DNA from: Adiantum capillus-veneris
Lineage: Eukaryota; Streptophyta; Polypodiopsida; Polypodiales; Pteridaceae
Direction of reading: 5' to 3'
Length of the DNA: 64,000 nt
NCBI GenBank assembly: GCA_014529385.2
Contig: CM043952.1
Coordinates: 149,819,057 to 149,883,056, forward strand
Made by a program: the position numbers and the translations under genes. The notes below the pieces were generated by a model. That model was not told the DNA's origin, made no database searches, and worked only from the letters and a program-made list of their open reading frames with translations. How positions within the stretch are numbered: the first letter of the stretch is position 1; each line of letters opens with the position of its first letter. Below, one piece after another: positions 1 to 11,464 of the stretch.

Positions 1-2184
1 AAGTGAGCTTCTACAAGATTTTGTGTGAGTTTTCTTGCAAACTAGGTGTCCGTTTGGTGAGTTCTTGCACCTATGGATTCACAAAGAGTAGGACTACGCA
101 TTAGGACCATATGCCACGAAAAATGGTAACATGTATTTTGCTGCCTGTCTTTATACACGATTGTCGCAAGAGGTAGTTGGAGGTTGGATATCGAGTCACA
201 GTCCATAGGGTATTGATCTCGTGATAAGGAGAGTATATCTTGTGAGTTTCTTGACGTTTCAAATGCATGGCCTAGATTCAGATAGCATGAGCATCATAGG
301 TTGGATTGCTGCCACTAGTGCATAAGAACACTTAATTTGATTTCCTCGATTAGAGATTGTCTTAGAAGGTGGAGAAAGAGGTTGACACCCATCTTCTTGT
401 TTCCATGTGCCTATGGGTTATGCTTCACCCTTGGTCGACATAGAGCTGTTCTCTCTATGCTAGCGTCCGCTCGCGGCGTATCCGCCAACAAGAGTGCTTA
501 GATCTGCTATCACAAGAACACGTGATCTTGTGTCTCATGCCATATCAGACGTACCCACAATAGGAACAAGCCAAATGCAATTGAATCTTGCAAAAAAAAT
601 GGTGATGGGAGCTAACATATGAGAGGATGGTGGTGAATTAGACAATAATGAGCTCTTATCTGTTTTAGAAGAGATGAGACCCTTTGTGCATATGCACAAG
701 TTTTTCCTAATACTTGTTTGACATATGTAATTCCTATTAATTTTTAAGCACTTACAAATTTTGTTTTATGTAGATTCAAACAAATGATGAAGGAGGCAAG
801 TGGTAGTAGAATTGGTGTTGGTGTCAAAACACAACCATTAAAATAACAAAGCACTTGTGGAAATCCTTTTTTCCACAACATTTTGTTTCCTGGTTAGAGT
901 AGTGACTCAGATAGAAGATGTCATGTTTTCAAAATGTCAAACATTGGACCTAATTTTGGAATTGAGATAGTGATGAGTAGAATGCATTGAGATGGATTTG
1001 GTGATATATGGAGGAATTGGGTTTGCTTTGATCATGTTTGACGAGTGTCAGATTGGACAACCATGGCAGCACATGTGTGTGATCCAACGTAAGTTTGTCT
1101 GAATACAAGCAAGCAGTTGAGTCATTACTTGAGAAAATGATTTGCCATATATTGTATTGCAGGTTCCAAGAAATGCAAAATATAGCAATATGCAAAATGA
1201 AAGAGGAGGATACAAAAACCTAGGTCATGTTCTAGGAGATGATGAATGCAGTGATACTTGATAATGGACATCGTCTAATAGATTTTTGATGGTTCATGGC
1301 TGATGAAGCCGCTACAAACTAGAGAACAGTTTGAATTGTTTTTAATGGAGGATAAAAAATGTGATGGATGGAAGAGAACGTTCCTGTTTGTTTCATTGGG
1401 AACAAAGCCTAAATATTTACACTAACCCAATTTGTAAAAAAGAACTTTTGAGATGAACACAAGAGGCTTTGTGTGGCGTTGCGCTTGGAGTGAGGAAGTA
1501 GTTATCGCCATGTATAAACAGATTTGTGCTTGGTGGGCATCTGTGGATGTAAATATTTCCTAGATGATTTTCTAGATGAGTTGGTGCCATGTCTGCTATC
1601 CACGTTGGAGAAAGTTTCTCGTGGCAGTAAGTAGATGTAGTGTCCATGTTGTCGGTGATCAGATTTTGACCCATTATTTAATGACAACAATGATAGGGTT
1701 ATTATTTCAGGATCCAGAAGACAATACATTCATTCCAACAAAAAAATTATATGAGACAAAACACGCCAATTGGCTATCTGGAGAAGGAAACAAACGGATG
1801 CTCAGTCTGTATGATGCAAGTGTTTCTGATCTAGAAGAATCATCGCCACAAAGCGTGAAGGTGCTTGCGTTTGTGGAAGATAAATACCATGGGGCTAGAC
1901 CTACTGCAGAAACACTAGCAAGACAAAAGCCAAATAGTGACTTATTGTCAATCTATCCTAAACTAAGCAACCTGCTTCTCTCGCTCTTTGAGCTCACAAA
2001 AATCTCATTATCCCATACCTTATTGCTTGTGGAGTTCATCTATTTGCCACCTTGACGTGTGTGCTTTATGTATCGAGCTCAGAATGCTTCCATACCCATA
2101 AAAGCTCTGAGCTTCAATCTGTTCTTGATGTGAAGCTCGCCGAGAAGAGAGAACATCAAGAGGGAAGTAGCATTGCAATCTCCG
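1..2184. other. Unassigned decayed sequence
   Basis: I see no recognisable gene here. An open frame runs on the plus strand from an ATG at 1576 to 2055 (159 codons), but its predicted protein shows no domain I know, and the N-terminal half reads like noise. A different frame around 1545-1640 also gives a short plausible protein-like stretch, which suggests a frame-shifted remnant of some mobile-element gene. The flanking material to the right is retroelement debris, so decayed transposon is the likeliest origin; this is inference. Confidence 0.3.
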
Positions 2185-2196
2185 GATCTAATACCA
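2185..2196 (-). other. Primer-binding-site remnant
   Basis: Read on the minus strand this is TGGTATTAGATC, two or three changes from the plant initiator-Met tRNA primer site TGGTATCAGAGC. It lies immediately outside the TG..CA-bounded short LTR at 2199-2378 in the order expected for a minus-strand 5' LTR followed by its leader. Confidence 0.4.
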
Positions 2197-2198
2197 CT

Positions 2199-2378
2199 TG
2201 AAGAGTGTGCGATGTGTGTGGAGTGTGAGGGAGAAGAAAAGAAAACAGGTGGGTTGAGCTCTGAGTGAGGATTCGGAATTAAATCACTACTTCTTATTGT
2301 TCTATATGAACAAAAGAATAGATAGGGTTATTACGGTCAATGTGATGAGTGTTCGGCCAGTTGGCTTGAACCCTAACA
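2199..2378 (-). mobile_element. Short copia-like LTR, minus strand
   Basis: On the minus strand the block begins TGTTAG and ends CTTCA, giving TG...CA termini over about 180 bp, followed by A and a primer-site-like TGGTATTAGATCC. That arrangement (very short LTR, then primer site) is typical of Ty1/copia elements or TRIMs. Two other minus-strand blocks (41487-41671 and about 56719-56906) share length, an internal CATATA..AA stretch and an AGCTC.ACCCACC stretch. No coding region of the element is recognisable to the left, so only the LTR and leader are called. Confidence 0.4.
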
Positions 2379-2479
2379 TCGATATTTACCAATTGGTTAA
2401 TCCATTATCTTTATGCTAGTTTCTTCACAAAGTTGATGATTTTTCTTGCTTACTTCAATCGATCCTTTCTATTCACCCT

Positions 2480-2545
2480 ATAGATGTTCTTTATGTGCTT
2501 TTAAGGACTTAGAGTAGACTAAGATATCATCAAAGAATACTCCCG
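2480..2545 (-). pseudogene. Gypsy RT catalytic-motif scrap
   Basis: The minus strand translates as GVFFDDILVYSKSLKAHKEH before a TAG stop. This is the catalytic D-D motif of Ty3/gypsy reverse transcriptase (compare VFFDDIIIYS in E1 and E3) with the usual downstream segment. Flanking codons are not recognisable, so this is a short decayed fragment. It lies outside the short copia-like LTR and belongs to a different element. Confidence 0.5.
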
Positions 2546-2779
2546 TGTAACATTGATCTCCTTTGCAATGAGGACATGATAAACAAGGTTAATATCTACC
2601 CCCCAAGGGAGAGTGATACATGTGGTTGAGAAGAGTTTCAAGTGTTTGCTTTATGCCATCAATCTTGGGGCTAATCAAAGGGTAGTTGAAGTTGCTACAT
2701 ACAAAGACTTCCTCAACCTTGGGAACAATTTCTCTCTGCCATTGCCATCAAGCTTCTCTACACGCACATGAAGACGAGT

Positions 2780-3177
2780 TCTATGAATTCATATAATAAT
2801 TGGAGCTTCAAGAAGATGCCGACAACAAAAAATTGGACAACCCAATAGGTGACATAAATGACACTTTAACTAATGCACAATTTTATAATTGTCCAGATCA
2901 AAGACCTAGGAACCAATGCCACCACCACAAGAATAAAGTACATTAGAAGTGGATTCCAAAATCCCCGATGGTGATGCAACCAATGCTTTGAATGTGGAGA
3001 GTTGGGACATAATTGGAACACTTGTCCATGCCTGACTAATGAAGCAACAATAGCAAGTGAAGCAAACTAAGGACACTACCCTTTTGGACATAATGATGAT
3101 CGAGCTAGTATTAAGAGTAGGAGTACCCTCAATTTTTTTTGAGATGATGACATCTCAAATCCCTAAGTTGGGGAGAT
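2780..3177 (+). pseudogene. Gag zinc-knuckle remnant and polypurine tract
   Basis: Codons at 2984-3025 give CFECGELGHNWNTC, a complete CX2CX4HX4C retroviral nucleocapsid knuckle, ending at a TAA about 40 bases on. Upstream codons are interrupted by stops. About 110 bp later the text ATGACATCTCAAATCCC followed by AAGTTGGGGAGAT (3164-3176) matches the end of E2 (GACATCTC... then a purine tract), that is the 3' end of a chromovirus internal region. The element therefore seems to have lost its pol region between the knuckle and the polypurine tract. Confidence 0.5.
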
Positions 3178-3419
3178 TGTAATGTACCCAACGTTTTTCA
3201 ATAAAACTATTTTATTTAGTTTGTAAAAGTGTTTACGGTTTGAATTTTTTTATGTCATAAAGCATTACAATCGGATCGAAAGTGTCTCGTGAGTAAGCTT
3301 TGGTGCTTTGATTTAGCCGGAATATATCTGAACTATACTCGAGTTTTTAAAATTATTATTAATAAAAAATTTTAGTTGATGGCTTAGATGCCTTGGTCAT
3401 GATTAAGGGCTAGGAGGAG
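3178..3419 (+). repeat. Truncated 3' LTR start
   Basis: TGTAATGTACCC directly follows the polypurine tract, as expected for the first bases of a 3' LTR. Only about 240 bp can be followed before sequence of the old gypsy copy A0 begins near 3420. No end of the LTR or target duplication is visible. Confidence 0.35.
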
Positions 3420-4280
3420 GCCCCTAGAAGGAGGGATGGTGATCATAGAATTGAGCTCATACCAAGAGAGTTTCCTCCTAGAAGGGGGGTTGATTATAGA
3501 ATTGAGCTCATACTAGGAAGCTCTCCTCCTGACAAGCCTCCTTATTGAGTCTCACTAGCTCAACAAGAGGAGATCATGTCACAAGTCAATGAACTTGTGA
3601 AAAAAGGAATGGTAAGACCTAGCTCTTCTCTATTCTATTCTCACGGCTTACTAGTGCACAAAAAGGATGGTACATATAGATGTGTGTATATTATCATGCA
3701 TTAAACAAGATGATAGTAAAGAACATATTTTCAGTCCCACAGATTAAGATTTTTTTGATAAGCTACAAGAATCGACTTACTTTAGTGCACAAAAAGGATG
3801 GTACATATAGAATTTTTGTATACTATCATGTATTAAACAAGATGATAGTAAAAAATAGATTTCTAGTCCCAAGGATTGAAGATTTGTTTGATAAGCTGCA
3901 AGGATCTACATACTTTAGTAGAATGGAGCTTAAAAGTGGCTATCATCAAATAATAATTGTCCTAGAAGATATTCACAAGGCAACCTTTAGGACTACCTTT
4001 GGCTTGTACCAATACCTTTTCATGCCTTTTGGGTTGACAAATACTCGAGCCACATTCAATCAAAATGATGGAAAGAAATGTTTCATGTACAACCGATGCG
4101 AGAGTCAAAAGAACCAAAAACATAGTATGAAGTAACTGAAAATGAAAAGAAGATCAATTTGCGGATGCAAGAGAATAAGCTATTCATTGATTGCAAAAAG
4201 AGTGAGTTCTTTTTAGAGGAGATTCAATATTTAGGTCACATTATCTCAAAGGATGGTATCCGTATGGATCCACAAAATCT
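3420..4280 (+). pseudogene. Old gypsy copy A0, RT part (left of E1)
   Basis: Decayed reverse transcriptase of the same family as E1 and E3. Recognisable pieces, in order: an IEL-containing linker, the EIMSQVNELVKKGMVRPSSS segment, HKKDGTYR, LQGSTYFSRMELKSGYHQ, FRTTFGLYQYLFMPFGLTN and GHIISKDGIRMDP. The catalytic FFDD segment is missing or scrambled near 4070-4140. Two local tandem duplications disrupt it: about 53 bp at 3422-3520 and 131 bp at 3652-3913. The frame stops exactly where the 5' LTR of E1 begins and resumes at 13056, so E1 is inserted in this gene. Confidence 0.75.
3652..3913 (+). repeat. 131-bp tandem duplication inside A0 RT
   Basis: GTGCACAAAAAGGATGGTAC occurs at 3654 and again at 3785. 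The two copies (3652-3782 and 3783-3913) run in parallel through the ..LNKMIVKN.. codons and both end in TACTTTAG. The junction shares a TTTAGT microhomology. The copies differ at many positions, so the duplication is old. Confidence 0.8.
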
Positions 4281-4530
4281 TGTCATTAAATATCTAAAAT
4301 CTAACCAACCCAAATAATTTTCTCATATTAAAATGATCATTTAATATGGGATAATAAACGGAAACAAGGGTTAGAATTCTTACAGATCTATCTCAACACG
4401 GGGCCAATGGTAAAGGGGCCCAAATGAGAGATGGTATGTCAAAGAGCAAGGTTAACTAATGAAGCTTAAAAGACCTTAGGGTTAGCTTCATTAAAGACCT
4501 CCAATGATTAGTGTTAAAAGTCCTTTTGAC

Positions 4531-4690
4531 CTTAAGCAAGCTAGGGTTGTGCTTGAGGTGGGAACCTTAAGCAAGCTAGGACTGTGCTTGAGGTGGGAAC
4601 CCGACCTAAACTTACGCAAGCTAGGGCTATGCTTGAGGTGGGAACCCGACCTAAACTTAGGCAAGCTAGGGCTGTGCTTGAGGTGGGAAC
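4531..4690 (+). repeat. Minisatellite in E1 5' LTR
   Basis: Four tandem units of about 34-45 bp share GCAAGCTAGGG followed by TGCTTGAGGTGGGAAC. The same array is in the 3' LTR at 11704-11865, so it was present in the parent element. It probably lies in U3, where repeated units often carry promoter or enhancer sites; that role is inference. Confidence 0.85.
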
Positions 4691-5166
4691 TCCACCTAAG
4701 GTGCTTGTCATGCTTGATGACTAAGGTACTTGAGGTACTTGTCACATTTATTGAGGAAGTTGCTTGAGAAGCTTCCTATGCATGGATGGTAAGATGGTTG
4801 AGTAAAAAAGAGAACCTACTCACTTAATGAGGAAGTTGCTTGAGAAACTTCTTATGCATAAAAATTTCAAAGTTAGGGGAATTCTAAAACAGCACATGAG
4901 ACACATGTCAGACTCTCACTAAGCTTAACCACATGGTGAGCTTGAATGCTATTGGTTGGGCTAAAGAGGGGTCCAATGAGCTTCTACTTCCATCTAACAA
5001 AATATCTAGATATTTTCAAACTCTCTCTCTCTCTAAGGGGTAAGGAGGACACTTGTCAAAATACTACCCATGTACTTGACTGCATGCTACATGTGATTGG
5101 CCAGGGGGAGAGGGGTCCAATGAGCCTGCAGCATGTGGAAAAGTCTCCACTCACCCAAAGCAAGAA

Positions 5167-5190
5167 GGGGGGGGGGGGGGGGGGGGGGGG
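5167..5190 (+). repeat. Poly-G tract in E1 5' LTR
   Basis: Twenty-four consecutive G residues. The matching place in the 3' LTR (near 12340) has only seven G. The two LTRs were identical at insertion, so the length change arose afterwards, or is a sequencing artefact in a long homopolymer. Confidence 0.9.
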
Positions 5191-5913
5191 TGCTAGGGGG
5201 ATATACACCATCACACACACTCATTTGAGACACCATTCTCACTTGGTGAAAGTTGAGGAACACCACCTCCTTCTCCAAGCTTGTGAGAGTGAAAGCCTAC
5301 ACCAACACTCTTGGCTATGGAATGCAAATCCAACCAAGAGTCATGATTCAATGCTTAATCTTGCCATCTTCTCCATCTTCATTACTATGCTATTATGTAT
5401 GCTAGCAAGAAGAGTAATGATAAGTGAGGAACTACTTCTTTCTCCTATGGAACGTTTCTTCTTCCTCTTCCCTATCCTCATTCCCTGCTAGCTCTCTCCA
5501 CCTTCGAAGGTGTTTGAGTCCTTGGGACTGAGGCTTGGGATAGTTAATGCTTTCTTTAAGTTTATGCTATGCTTGTGATGCATGAAGCTTTCCATCTTCA
5601 TTGCATCACGTAGGTCACAAGAAACACAAAGATTGCATTGTACCAAGTCTCTCTTGATGGGAGAAACTATAATACAAATGCCTATTGGAGGGGGGGCCGG
5701 CTCCATATGAATCCGGTCCTCCACTTATTGTCATGTTCTCTAAACTCTCTCTCTTGCAAAAGAATTGTTCATGCCAAGTTAACTAAGTATCATGTCTATG
5801 TTGCTGCCATCAAATAAGTTCACCCGCTATGCTCACAAAGAATCTCTCAAAAGTGCTTCACCTAATTTCATAATTCTGCTACTCTCAAAGTTCATAGGCA
5901 ATTACCATTACAT

Positions 5914-5925
5914 TGGTATCAGAGC
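5914..5925 (+). other. E1 primer-binding site
   Basis: TGGTATCAGAGC, the perfect plant initiator-Met tRNA primer site, one base after the LTR terminal CA. Confidence 0.95.
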
Positions 5926-6326
5926 ATTTGGTTTCTCTTTTCTTGCTTAAGAAGAGAGGTCCTTAAGTATCCTATTAATGGTTGATTTTGTTAATTATAT
6001 TAGGGTAAGTGGGACTGGGATCTAATATCGGTTTTGTTGAGCCCACTATGTGGGATATGGTGCACACCTTGGGAGATTTGGACTTAATAATGGAGTCTTT
6101 TTAGACTTGCCTATGGCTTTACCATTATTGAGGCATAAGAAGTCCGAAAGGAGCTATCCCTCGACAACTTCTCTATGTTAGACTCACTCCACTACTCTCT
6201 ATAATTAACCAATTTGAGTCGTGGGTGTAGATACTTAAGTGCCTATTTTCAAAGGCTAAGAGGAGTAGCAACTAAGGTTTTGAATTTCCAATGCATACAC
6301 TAAGTAAACACATAAGTTTAATTAGC

Positions 6327-7765
6327 ATGGCTGATAATAATCAAGAGAGGAGAATGAACATTGATAACTTTGATTTTGCACATGAAGGTGCCAATGATGA
6401 TGCTCCCATGTTTGTTAATTATCTTGTCACTAGGTTGCAACAAGCTATGGGCAACCCCACTTTGCAAGCCGAATTTACTCAACAACTTCGTGCTTATGGG
6501 ATTTCCTTTCCTCTCCAAGAGGAGAGAGAGCTTACGAGGCCTCTTGAAGAGACCCCCAAAAGAAGACTGTCTCCCATACGAGAGGAGAAACCCAAAGATC
6601 AAGAAAGCAATGAATCCCTAAATTCCTGCGAAGATGTGGCTCCACGAAGAAGGAGGACTAAACGATCACCAACTCCTCCCAAGAGGAAACGGTTAACCCG
6701 TAGTCCTTCTCCTCGTCACTCCAAAAGGGAAGAGAGGAACCAAGGAAGAAAAGGGCAAGAAAGAGGTCACCCTCTTCTCCTTCTTCTTCACCTTCCTTCT
6801 CTACCGATGAAAGCTATGGCTATTCTCCTAGAGAATATAAGAGGGGAGGACATCGCAAATCTTACCCTGCATGGCGAAGGTCACAAAAGCTTAAGAAGTT
6901 CAAAGAGGGAGGAAAGAGTATCTCTTTTCTCACCTATGATGGCACCTTTGGTGCTACCGACAAAGTATTGTCCTTCATCCAATAATTTGATGCGGCCTTT
7001 GGAGACGAGGGCTTCACGGAGTCCTCCAAACTACGTCATGTAGCTATGCACTTCCAAAAATTGGCTCGTCAATGGTGGGCTAGCCTTCGAGGCAATGGCA
7101 AAGCCCCAAAGACATGGAAAACTCTACGAGTTTCCATCATGAAGAAATTCCTTGCAAGTGATGCAAAGGACAAAGTGCTCACCAAATGGCAGAGTTTAAG
7201 GCTTCTCTCTCATGAGTCTATCCACAAATATGTGGACAAGTTTTGGGATTTACACCTCAAGGTTAACGTCTTTCAAAAGATAGACTTTGCTGAGAAAAAA
7301 CAACAATTTTGTGCGGGATTACCTGAAGAGATGACTGAGTATATCAACTCTCAACGGCCTGACTCTATCAGTGAAGTAATCCACCATACCATGGTTGCTT
7401 CACGCATCAATTTCCAACAAGGGGTTAGACGGAATGTCAAACCCATGGAAAATAAAGACAAAAGTGATGCAAAGGGAAAAATTAATGCCCAAAATTTTTC
7501 CCACGGCCATTCCAACAACAACAACAACAACAATCGGTCCAAGGAGAAAGGAGTTTACAAAGGTAAAAATAAACTCTCTCCTGAAGAGCTTGAAACTTTT
7601 CGCAAGGATCACAAATGTTTTAAGTGTGGGGAGCAAGGAAATGGCTATCGTTCTTGCCTCAAAAGAAATGCTCGCAATGAGACTCCTAGAGCTTCCACTA
7701 TCGAAGCTCCAAAAGAGGATACTCATTGCAAAGGATCACCTCTCTCCTATGCTTGGGGAAAGGTA
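6327..7765 (+). pseudogene. E1 gag (broken)
   Basis: Structural Gag protein of a chromovirus. Translation from ATG 6327 (MADNNQERR) gives an acidic N-terminal part, then a Ser/Arg-rich basic segment (SPTPPKRKR, RSPSPRH), the conserved capsid block with the QWW motif (near 7060) and FCAGLPEEM, and a zinc knuckle at 7616-7657. The knuckle reads C..C....N....C: the metal-binding His is replaced by Asn (AAT, 7640-7642), whereas E3 keeps His, so nucleic-acid packaging would be impaired. Further breaks are a one-base frameshift near 6738, a TAA at 6983-6985 and a frameshift near 7765, where the frame should pass straight into protease. E3 shows that gag and pol form one continuous frame in this family. 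Confidence 0.85.
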
Positions 7766-10700
7766 GGGAGCATGATACTTTCATCTTGTTTGACCGTGGT
7801 TCTGCTCTCAACTTCATATCAATGGAGTTGGCCACCAAGTTGGGCATTCAAGCTTTTGAGATGGGAGATGCTGTAACGGCCGATGCCGCTTTCAAGGGAC
7901 AACAAGCCTCCGTTACTCCCTTGATTGGGAAATTGAGGCTTCATTTCCAAAGCTATGTCAACAAAGAAGACTTCTTCATCTCTCCTCTCCAACATGAGGA
8001 TGTTATCCTAGGGATACCATGGTTCAACCGCATGGCTGCCAACATGAAGTTCCCTGAAAGGAGAATCTACTTCACCTACAGGGGAAAGAATATGTATATA
8101 GATGCTAATGAGTCTGGTTGTACTATACCACTTGTGAATCCTCTCGCCCTTGATAAATCAATGAAAAGCTCAGTTTTTGGGTACATGATTTTTGTCAAAG
8201 AATCCCTAAAAGGTCCTAATGTTTCATCAAAGGTGAATGGTAGGAATCAAGAAGAGTTAGACTTGTCTAACTTTCTAAAAGTATTCCAAGATGTGCTCAT
8301 TGATGATATCCCTATGGACTTACCTCCAAAACGAGGGGATGATGACCATCGAATTGAGCTCCTATCAGGAAGCTCACCGCCTAACAAACCTCCCTATCAA
8401 GTTTCACAAGCTCAACAAGAGGAGATCATGAGGCAAGTACAGGAATTGGTAGACAAAGGAATGGTGAGGCCTAGCTCCTCTCCCTTTTGCTCTCTGGTCC
8501 TTTTAGTGCAAAAGAATAATGGTACATACCGCGTGTGTGTGGACTATTGCGCACTAAACCATATCACTATCAAAAACACATTTCCCGTACCCCGTGTAGA
8601 AGATCTATTCGATAAGCTACAAGGCTATGCCTACTTCAATAGGATTGACCTTAAAAGTGGCTACCATCAAATAAGGATAGTGAATGAAGATATCCTAAAG
8701 ACCGCGTTTCGTACAACGTTTGGCCTTTATGAATATCTAGTCATGCCTTTTGACTTGACTAATGCACCAGCTACCTTCAATCGATTAATGGAGAAAATTT
8801 TTAGACCCTACCGCAAATTCACTGGAGTGTTCTTTGATGATATCATCATCTACTCCAATTCCTTGGAGGAACACAAGCAACATCTTCGAGTGATTTTTCA
8901 AGCATTAAGGGAGAATAAGCTTTTTCTGAATCAAAAGAAAAGTGAATTTTTCCTTCAAGAGATTCAATACTTAGGTCATATTATCTCTCGAGATGGTATC
9001 CGTATGGATCCATCAAAGTTGGAGGTAATAAAAGCATGGCCTAATCCAAGGAATCTACATGAGCTAAGAAGCTTTATTGGTATGTGTGCATACTATAGAC
9101 GCTTCATAGAAAAATTCTCTTAAATAGAAGGGCCATTACATGACTTAACAAAGAAAAATGTTAAGTATTCATGGACTGCTAAGGAGCAAAGTGCTTTTGA
9201 CAAGCTCAAAGAGTAGCTTATCTCCCAACCAGTCCTTATGCTTCCGGATCTCTCAAAGCCATTTGAGGTCCAATGTGATGCTTGTGGTGATTGCCTTGGA
9301 GCAGTCTTGCTTCAAGAAGGGCATGCCATAGCATATGAGAGCAGAAGGCTCAACACGGATGAACGGGTCTTGGCATTTATGAGAAAGAGCTGTTAGCTGT
9401 TCTACATGCCCTAGACACATGGAAGCACTATCTATTGGGGACTCCATTCATCTTACGAACATACCATCAAAGTCTCAAGTACTTCATGACATAAACAAAG
9501 CTTTCTGACAAATAAATCAGGTGGGCAAATTTTCTTTCACAATTTAATTTCCACATTGCTCACATTGCTGGTAAGCACAATCAAGTGGCTGATGCACTTT
9601 CACGATGACCAAAAGTTAATGCTGTGTCAATATCAACTCACAATGATCTATCTTCTATGATAGATGAGTATGCTACTGACCCTGACTTTAAAGACATAAT
9701 GTCAGCCCTTGCTTTGGGGAAGAAAGAGGAACCATTCACCTTGTAGGATGGTTATCTTCTCCATGGAAATAGGCTATGTGTTACCCACTCCCTTCGTGAG
9801 AAAGTCATGTATGAATCCCATGCTCCTCCCTATGCGGGGCATAGAGACAGTCAACCTACTCTTCGAGGAGTAGAGACGTACTTTTATTGGCCTACCATGA
9901 AAGTGGACATACAAGAGTATGTTTCAAAATGTGTAGTATGCCAATAGGCCAAATATGATAGAGGGAAGCAACTTGGATTACTCCAGCCATTGCCAATTCC
10001 TAATTCACCATGGGAGAGTATATCCATGGATTTTATCTTTGGATTACCAAAATCTATCCATGGGAATACGGGAATATGGACAATAGTCAATAGGTTTAGC
10101 AAGCAAGCACACTTTATCCCTGTCAAGAAGACTATTAAGGCACACCAAATGGCAACTCTCTTTATATCACAGATTTTCAAACATCATGGATTGCCAACAT
10201 CCATCATGTCAGATAGAGATCCTAGAATGACCAATAATTTTTGGAAAGGTCTCTTCGAAAATCTAGGTACAAGATTGAATTTCTCTTCGGCCTATCACCC
10301 ACAAACGGATGGCCAAAGTGAGATAGCCAATCTTATGATTCTTGATCTACTAAAGACCTATGTTACAGAAGTAGATCAACGCTCACAATGGGAAAAGTAC
10401 TTACCTCTTGTAGAGTATGCGTATAATAATACTATCCATACTTCTATGGGAAAAGCACCTTTTGAAATCATAGAAGGAAGACCTAAAAGTCCCTTGCTAC
10501 TTAAAGTACATGGGAAGATCTTCGTTGCCGATGAGTATAGCTGTGACTTGCAAACATCTTTTCAAAAGATTAAGGAGGCTATATCCATCTCCCAATTAAG
10601 GAAAAAAGCTGCTGCTGACAAGCACAGAAGGGCCTTAATGTTCAAAGAAAATGATTGGGTCTTCCTTAAGTTTCCTAAGGCTCGATTGAGGCAAACGACG

Positions 10701-11107
10701 GGCAAAAATCCTATGGGCCATCAAAAGTATTATGCTAAACTAGCAAAAAGATACTATGGTCCTTTTCAAATTTTGAAGCCAATCAATGAGGTAGCTTATC
10801 AACTCAAGTTACCTAACCATTGGCTCATACACAATGCTTTTCATGTGAGCCTACTCAAGCCCTACAAAGGAGATCCTCCAAATGAACCAATTATTGAAGA
10901 CCCTCCCGAAATCGAAGTTCAAGAAGAGGTACTACAACCCGAAGCTATCCTTCGTCATGAAGACAAGGTACTATGACATGGTAAGATTATTTGATGGTAT
11001 GTTTTTAGTTCAAAAATTATCCTTTTGAAGATGCTAGATGGATGCAAGGAATCCAGCTTAAGGATAGTATGAACCTTGTCAACGCTTACAATGCTACATT
11101 AGAGTAA
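7766..11107 (+). pseudogene. E1 pol: PR-RT-RNaseH-IN-chromodomain (broken)
   Basis: Protease: FILFDRGSALNFIS near 7785, where E3 has DPGS. RT: QIRI/GYHQ block and the catalytic VFFDDIIIYS at 8827-8856. RNase H: QCDACGDCLGAVL near 9270, YEKELLAVLHAL, and HIAGKHNQVADALSR near 9555. Integrase: HHCC finger around 9818-9945, then the DDE core with SMDFIFGLP, SDRDPRMT and TDGQSEIAN, and a FHVSLLKPY C-terminal block near 10840. Chromodomain: up to 11107, NYPFEDARWM. Stops at 9121-9123, 9214-9216, near 9602, near 9945 and in the chromodomain, plus a frameshift near 9370, inactivate it. Long open stretches (7726-9123, 9990-10976) show that decay is moderate. Confidence 0.9.
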
Positions 11108-11451
11108 CCAAATGTACATGTTTCTTTTAAATGATTAATGTTTTTGTCTTATAAGACTAATTCTCTCTTTATTGTGCACAAATTTATGTAGTATGCATAC
11201 TAAGAATCATGTTTGGGATGACGACGTCTCTCAAACACCATGTAGAATTTGTCACTCTACTTGGGAGGATGAAATGGACTAAAGAGCAGACATGCTTGCC
11301 GTAGCTATGTCTCCCAAGCACCAAAGGGATTAGTCATCCATCTTGGAATGATGTCGTAGGGTAAAAAGGGATCCTCTACCCGCTAAGACAAATTGACTAA
11401 TGACTATGACTTTATCTCTTTTACCTCATAGTCAAGGATGGCTATGATTTC

Positions 11452-11464
11452 AAGAGAGAGGTAA
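11452..11464 (+). other. E1 polypurine tract
   Basis: AAGAGAGAGGTAA immediately precedes the TGTCATTAAAT start of the 3' LTR, the position expected for the plus-strand primer. The same tract precedes the E3 3' LTR. Confidence 0.85.

Larger units (their letters stand above)
4281..5912 (+). repeat. E1 5' LTR
   Basis: Starts TGTCATTAAA and ends CAATTACCATTACA, directly followed by TTGGTATCAGAGC. It contains a four-unit minisatellite (4531-4690) and a 24-base G run (5167-5190). A core near 5690 (GGCCGGCTCCATATGAATCC) is shared, in diverged form, with all other LTRs of this superfamily in the window, including the two antisense ones. Confidence 0.92.

Noticed and set aside
1576-2055. 159-codon open frame taken as a host gene
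   Set aside because: No recognisable domain or exon structure, and it is surrounded by retroelement debris; kept only as unassigned sequence.
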